Shown here one piece after another: positions 52,023 through 55,361 of a DNA stretch of 55,361 nucleotides. The notes under the pieces were generated by a model. The model was not told where the DNA came from, did no database searches, and was given only the letters and a program-made list of their open reading frames with translations. The DNA lies in the NCBI GenBank assembly GCA_946187975.1, contig CAMHTE010000003.1:1-55361 (forward strand), written 5' to 3'. A program made the position numbers and the translations under genes. Numbering within the stretch: position 1 is the stretch's first letter; the number at the start of each line of letters is the position of its first letter. This DNA is from an uncultured Bacteroidales bacterium (GTDB taxonomy: Bacteria; Bacteroidota; Bacteroidia; Bacteroidales; UBA932).

Positions 52023-52658
52023 TTACTGCTGATGGTTTTTCTGACCGGGGAAGAGCCCGTATAGCTGGGCGTCTATCATGTCGGTGATCTTTTCGAAGTC
52101 CTCGGGCTTGTTGCCGAACTTGATGTTGTCGGCGTCTATGATGAGCAGGTTGCCCTTGTAGTCCTTGATCCAGTTCTCGTACTTCTCGTTGAGACCGGTG
52201 AGGTAGTCGATACGTATGCTGCGCTCATACTCGCGTCCGCGCTTCTGGATCTGTGCGATGAGGTTGGGAATGCTGCTCCGCAGGTAGATGAGGAGGTCGG
52301 GATAGCCCACAAGCGACATCATAAGGTCGAAGAGGTCCGAGTAGTTCTCGAAGTCGCGGGTGCTCATCAGCCCCATGTCGTGCAGGTTGGGAGCGAAGAT
52401 ACGGGCGTCCTCGTAGATGGTGCGGTCCTGGATTATCACGTCGTCGGTCTTGCTGATATCAACCACATCCTTGAAGCGCTTGTTAAGGAAGTAGATCTGC
52501 AAATTGAAAGACCAGCGGGACATGTCCTCGTAGAAATCGGCAAGATAGGGATTGAAATCGACCGATTCGAACTTGGGGATCCATCCGTAATGGGCGGCGA
52601 GCATCTTGGTAAGGGTCGTCTTGCCGCTTCCGATATTACCTGCTATGGCGATGTGCAT
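52023..52658 (-). CDS. Deoxynucleoside kinase, copy 1
   Basis: 211 residues, a dNK/dGK-dAK family kinase. The P-loop is IAIAGNIGSGKTTLTKMLA. It has DFYEDMSRWSFNLQIYFL (substrate-binding region), VIIQDRTIYEDARIF (the catalytic DRS/DRT motif) and the lid Arg region KRGREYERSIRIDYL. It phosphorylates deoxynucleosides for salvage; base preference cannot be read. It is a tandem paralogue of the next gene. A TATTTTTG -7 box lies 22 bases upstream (52681-52688), so it may be transcribed separately as well as by read-through. Confidence 0.94.
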   Translation of the reverse strand: MHIAIAGNIGSGKTTLTKMLAAHYGWIPKFESVDFNPYLADFYEDMSRWSFNLQIYFLNKRFKDVVDISKTDDVIIQDRTIYEDARIFAPNLHDMGLMSTRDFENYSDLFDLMMSLVGYPDLLIYLRSSIPNLIAQIQKRGREYERSIRIDYLTGLNEKYENWIKDYKGNLLIIDADNIKFGNKPEDFEKITDMIDAQLYGLFPGQKNHQQ

Positions 52659-52680
52659 ACGTTATAGTTGTTTAATCTTA

Positions 52681-52688
52681 CAAAAATA
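52681..52688 (-). promoter_or_regulatory. -7 element (TATTTTTG) between the two deoxynucleoside kinase genes
   Basis: An exact TAnnTTTG match on the minus strand in the 35-base gap, 22 bases from the downstream start. Confidence 0.5.
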
Positions 52689-52693
52689 ATCAA

Positions 52694-53308
52694 TTATTTG
52701 AACAGTCCGAACAGTTGGGCGTCGATACGGTCGGTGATGGCCGCGAAGTCCTCGGGATTGTTCTTGAAGTCGATATTGTCGGTCTCGATGGTGAGAAGGG
52801 GACCCTTGTAAGAGCCTATCCATTCCTCGTAATGACGGTTGAGTCCGGCGAGGTAGTCGATGCTTATGCTCTGCTCGTAGTCGCGTCCGCGCTTCTGGAT
52901 GTTGGCCACCAGGTGTTCGATGCCGGATTTGAGGTAAATGAGAAGGTCCGGCTGACGCACGGTGGACATCATGAGTTCGAAGAGCTGCATGTAGGTGGCG
53001 TAGTCCCTGTCGGAGAGATTGCCCATCTCGTAGTTGTTGGCGACGAAGATATAGACGCCCTCCATGAGCGTACGGTCCTGGATTATGACCTCCTTGCTCT
53101 TGGCTATCTCGAGTACGTCCCGGAAGCGCTGCGCGAGGAAGTAGGTCTCGAGATTGTACGACCAACGGGCGATGTCCTTGTAATAATCTTCCAGATACGG
53201 ATTATAGGTAACGGACTCGAACTGGGGCTTCCAGCCGTAGTGCTCGGCCAGCATTCTGGTAAGCGTGGTTTTGCCGCTCCCGATGTTTCCTGCTACTCCA
53301 ATATGCAT
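52694..53308 (-). CDS. Deoxynucleoside kinase, copy 2
   Basis: 204 residues, paralogous to the downstream gene along its whole length. The P-loop is IGVAGNIGSGKTTLTRMLA, the substrate region is DYYKDIARWSYNLETYFL, the catalytic motif is VIIQDRTLMEGVYIF and the lid is KRGRDYEQSISIDYL. Substrate-pocket differences from copy 1 (for example LMEGVYIF versus IYEDARIF, and YMQLFELMMSTVRQPDL versus YSDLFDLMMSLVGYPDL) suggest different nucleoside preference; the paired dGK and dAK of lactobacilli are a precedent. It heads the run down to the FKBP gene. Confidence 0.94.
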   Translation of the reverse strand: MHIGVAGNIGSGKTTLTRMLAEHYGWKPQFESVTYNPYLEDYYKDIARWSYNLETYFLAQRFRDVLEIAKSKEVIIQDRTLMEGVYIFVANNYEMGNLSDRDYATYMQLFELMMSTVRQPDLLIYLKSGIEHLVANIQKRGRDYEQSISIDYLAGLNRHYEEWIGSYKGPLLTIETDNIDFKNNPEDFAAITDRIDAQLFGLFK

Positions 53309-53314
53309 ATGCTA

Positions 53315-53322
53315 CAAATTTA
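53315..53322 (-). promoter_or_regulatory. -7 element (TAAATTTG) for the deoxynucleoside kinase run
   Basis: An exact TAnnTTTG match on the minus strand, 6 bases before the start at 53308. It is divergent from the + strand box at 53335. Confidence 0.6.
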
Positions 53323-53334
53323 GCATTCTTTTCT

Positions 53335-53342
53335 TAATTTTG
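53335..53342 (+). promoter_or_regulatory. -7 element (TAATTTTG) for the hydrolase at 53365
   Basis: An exact TAnnTTTG match on the + strand, 22 bases before the start codon. Confidence 0.6.
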
Positions 53343-53364
53343 CAGGCCCTCCGGACAAAAAGAG

Positions 53365-54093
53365 ATGACAAAAACCAAGACATTTTTCTGCAACGCCCTC
53401 TACGAGAACAGCTATGCGGTTTCGTCGGACGGAGTGTGCGTAATCATAGACCCGGGATTCGACGGTGACGCCGAACTGGCAAAGCTGTATTCGTACCTCG
53501 GGAAAGAAGGGCTCACCCCCTGCGCCATCCTGCTCACTCACGCACATGCAGACCATATCGTGTCGGTCGGCGTACTGCAGCGCAAATACGGCATTCCGGT
53601 TTACATGGCCGCGGCGGAAGAAGCCGTGCTCGCCGCCAACGATTCCCTTGCCGCAGCGTTCGGGGTTCCGCTCCCGAAAGAGATAAGCCAGTTCAAGTTC
53701 TCCCCCGTCGAGGATGGCGAAACGCTCGTGTTCGGAGAGGCAATCCCGCCAGCACATCCCGCCCTCAGTTTCAAGGCAATCGCCACGCCGGGACATACGC
53801 CCGGAGGAATATGCTGGTACGACGAAGCCGACGGGCTGCTATTCAGCGGCGACACCCTCTTTGAGGGTACGATAGGCCGCACCGACCTGCCGCTCGGCGA
53901 ATACGACGACCTAATTCGGTCGGTTATGGAAAAACTGATAATCCTGCCCGGCGAAACTGTCGTTTATCCCGGCCACGGGCCTTCTACCGAGATATCCGTC
54001 GAACGCACTTCAAACCCCTTCCTGGAGCCGTTCAACGAGCCTGAGCCTTCTTTCGATCAGCCGCATCATACAGAAGCTCCCTTTGATGCATAA
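53365..54093 (+). CDS. Metallo-beta-lactamase-fold hydrolase (glyoxalase II-like)
   Basis: 242 residues. The metal motif is LLTHAHADHI (HxHxDH). Further ligands are in ATPGHTPGGICWY, FSGDTLFEGTIGRTDLPLG and VYPGHGPSTEI, all typical of the glyoxalase II/YcbL-like branch. It is cytoplasmic and probably a thioesterase-type hydrolase; the substrate is unknown. The last 20 or so residues (FNEPEPSFDQPHHTEAPFDA) extend past the usual fold end. Their codons overlap the 3' end of the convergent lipoprotein gene by 62 bases. Confidence 0.93.
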   Translation: MTKTKTFFCNALYENSYAVSSDGVCVIIDPGFDGDAELAKLYSYLGKEGLTPCAILLTHAHADHIVSVGVLQRKYGIPVYMAAAEEAVLAANDSLAAAFGVPLPKEISQFKFSPVEDGETLVFGEAIPPAHPALSFKAIATPGHTPGGICWYDEADGLLFSGDTLFEGTIGRTDLPLGEYDDLIRSVMEKLIILPGETVVYPGHGPSTEISVERTSNPFLEPFNEPEPSFDQPHHTEAPFDA

Positions 54094-54541
54094 CGAGCCA
54101 GCGTTCGTTATTCGCCCTACGGCCGGCTTCGGGATCGGCCAGAAACTCCTGCTTCTCCTTTTCCATATTTTCCTTAAGATTCAGGTGCACCCTCATCTGA
54201 GGAGGTATTCCTTCTACTGTGCGGTTATTGGTGCGAATTTCTTTCTTCAGATGACGGTAGAAAGCCATAGGGATGCCATTTTCGCGGAAATAGGCGCGGT
54301 CTGCCGCAAGGCGGGTGAAACCGTCGTCGGTAACCTCCACCATAGTCTTGCGGATTACATCGATTTTCCGCACCAAAGCCTGTTCTTCGGCGCTTAACAA
54401 GCTGTCCGGCAGGTTTGTGAGCTCGTAGCGGTGTTCGTCCACGATGCGATACACCAGTGCGTTGTCTCTGGCGGAGAAGCAACCGGAAAGCATTGCAAGG
54501 CCCGGCAGAATCAGGCAGACCGATAACAGGAAGCGTCTCAC
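54032..54541 (-). CDS. Small lipoprotein of unknown function
   Basis: 169 residues. A lipoprotein signal, VCLILPGLAMLSGC, is followed by a mostly helical, charged domain (YRIVDEHRYELTNLPDSLLS, the ALVRKIDVIRKTMVEVTD stretch) and a basic C-terminal helix (ADRKKAQAR). I do not recognise a family. The start is GTG at 54541 and overlaps the stop of the nucleoside kinase gene (GTGA), so the two form an operon. Its last 62 bases are antisense to the hydrolase gene, yet the ORF keeps normal codon character up to its stop. Confidence 0.75.
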   Translation of the reverse strand: MRRFLLSVCLILPGLAMLSGCFSARDNALVYRIVDEHRYELTNLPDSLLSAEEQALVRKIDVIRKTMVEVTDDGFTRLAADRAYFRENGIPMAFYRHLKKEIRTNNRTVEGIPPQMRVHLNLKENMEKEKQEFLADPEAGRRANNERWLVMHQRELLYDAADRKKAQAR

Positions 54542-55361
54542 AGCGTCTGCCCTCCTATGAATTCCCTCATGATGGACGTGGGCGGAATGGCCGCGATTTC
54601 CGCAGGCTTGAGCGCGATTACAGGCTCTATGAACGCGAGCAGGTCCTTTGCTTTGGCATAGGCGGGGGAAGATTCCGAAATACCGTAGAGGAGGGGCTCC
54701 GCATAGTATTTAAGGAGCGGCAGGTCATAAAGCGTGGAGGAATTGAACACCACGCGGGCGTTCTCCTCGAAGGGGAAGATATTCACCGTCTCGCCACGGC
54801 GGACGCTGGGCCAGCGGAGGATGTTTTCCTCTGGACTGATACCGCGCACGCGGTTGTCGCGCACTATGCGGCGGAGCAGGCGCTTATCGGTGGTGGAGCC
54901 ATGCACCTTTTTTCCACCGGGAAGAGCGGAAAGGGCGGAAATATAAACGTTGTAGATCCTGTCCCTGTCCACGTCCGGAGTCAGTGCCGGGTTGAGTGCA
55001 TGGATGCCTTCCATAAAGAGCATATCGCCATCTTCGAGTTTCATGCGACGGCTCTCGTCCATTATCTGACGGCCCTCCTTGAAGTCGAACTTCGGAATTA
55101 TTACCTCCTTTCCGGCAATCAGGTCGTTGAGCTGACTGTTAAGCAGAGCCACGTCCATGGCGCCGAGGCACTCGAAGTCGAAGTTGCCGGCCGCATCGCG
55201 TGGCGTACGGTCCCTGTCCACGAAGTAGTTGTCCAGCTCTATCACCTTAGGGCTGAGGCCCAGGACCTGGCACTGTTGAGCGATACGCAGCGAGCTGCTG
55301 GTCTTACCGCTGGAAGACGGGCCCGACATCATTACGATACGTGTCTTTTTCTTGTGCCAGA
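54538..55361 (-). CDS. Uridine-kinase-like nucleoside kinase (5' truncated by window edge)
   Basis: About 274 residues are present; the frame is open to the last base, so the N-terminus is outside the window. The P-loop is RIVMMSGPSSSGKTSSSLRI, followed by DNYFVDRDRTPRDAAGNFDF, DMLFMEGIHALNP (Walker B-like), RRIVRDNRVRGISPEENI and FPFEENARVVFNSSTLYDL. This is the PRK/uridine kinase domain that in Bacteroidetes and Firmicutes usually follows a threonyl-tRNA-synthetase-like TGS/SAD region, here presumably lost at the edge. It probably phosphorylates a nucleoside. It is coupled to the lipoprotein gene by a four-base overlap. Confidence 0.9.
   Translation of the reverse strand, partial: WHKKKTRIVMMSGPSSSGKTSSSLRIAQQCQVLGLSPKVIELDNYFVDRDRTPRDAAGNFDFECLGAMDVALLNSQLNDLIAGKEVIIPKFDFKEGRQIMDESRRMKLEDGDMLFMEGIHALNPALTPDVDRDRIYNVYISALSALPGGKKVHGSTTDKRLLRRIVRDNRVRGISPEENILRWPSVRRGETVNIFPFEENARVVFNSSTLYDLPLLKYYAEPLLYGISESSPAYAKAKDLLAFIEPVIALKPAEIAAIPPTSIMREFIGGQTL

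Noticed and set aside
51005-52087. 360-codon + strand frame opposite the acyl-CoA synthetase
   Set aside because: Antisense shadow; the minus frame has all ANL motifs.

Overview
The window looks like a chromosomal contig from a high-GC member of the Bacteroidales (Bacteroidota), probably a gut-type species. The evidence is a SusC/SusD pair with a FecR/ECF-sigma regulator, fimbrillin-like and GLUG-repeat lipoproteins, a Bacteroidetes-type glycogen cluster, a Lys-type SerA next to SerC and DUF1015, a PRiA4_ORF3-like protein, and many copies of the Bacteroidetes -7 promoter element TAnnTTTG just upstream of genes. Genus cannot be told from sequence reading alone. I recognised no rRNA, tRNA, CRISPR array, transposase or phage gene. 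Coding density is very high: the longest stretches without a gene are about 130 bases (13524-13656) and about 120 bases (27609-27727).

Layout. 41 of the 45 genes I call are on the minus strand, so operons read from high to low coordinates. (1) 13523 to 1: rlmH, a large NtrY-like histidine kinase, engB, prs, a small Cys-rich membrane protein, der, xseA, xseB, then the glycogen genes glgB, debranching enzyme and a GT4 glycogen-synthase-like enzyme that runs off the window. Spacings are 0-40 bases, often with ATGA overlaps. (2) 27608 to 13657: a surface-glycan cluster of eight genes: a 49-residue leader-like protein, two large paralogous GLUG-repeat lipoproteins with different N-terminal domains, ECF sigma factor, FecR anti-sigma, SusC with an STN signalling domain, SusD, and a secreted alpha/alpha-toroid-like protein. 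This is the most distinctive part of the window. (3) 27728-28135 (+): a DUF4783 secreted protein; then efp, ispH and cmk on the minus strand. (4) 31520-30381: an AAA ATPase with a DUF4143/PD-(D/E)XK-like tail, visibly AT-richer and with its own operator-like upstream region, so probably acquired. (5) 35478-31616: dnaX, lptB and an NtrC-like regulator lacking a DNA-binding domain. (6) 46293-36162: yigZ, serC, serA, DUF1015, recQ, dnaG, metG, a tightly packed run. (7) 53308-47028: two tandem deoxynucleoside kinases, an acyl-CoA synthetase, an MFS sugar transporter, a ROK glucokinase and an FKBP lipoprotein. (8) The right edge has a metallo-beta-lactamase-fold hydrolase (+) whose 3' end overlaps a convergent lipoprotein gene, then a truncated nucleoside kinase.

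How they fit together: the glycogen enzymes, the MFS/ROK pair and the SusCD locus describe a glycan-using cell that imports and phosphorylates sugar and stores glucose. The SusC STN domain, FecR and ECF sigma form a trans-envelope sensing route whose genes are joined to two probably surface-exposed beta-rich lipoproteins. The NtrY-like kinase at 9610-13059 and the HTH-less NtrC-like regulator at 31616-32761 are a plausible but unlinked pair. The rest is core information processing and intermediary metabolism.
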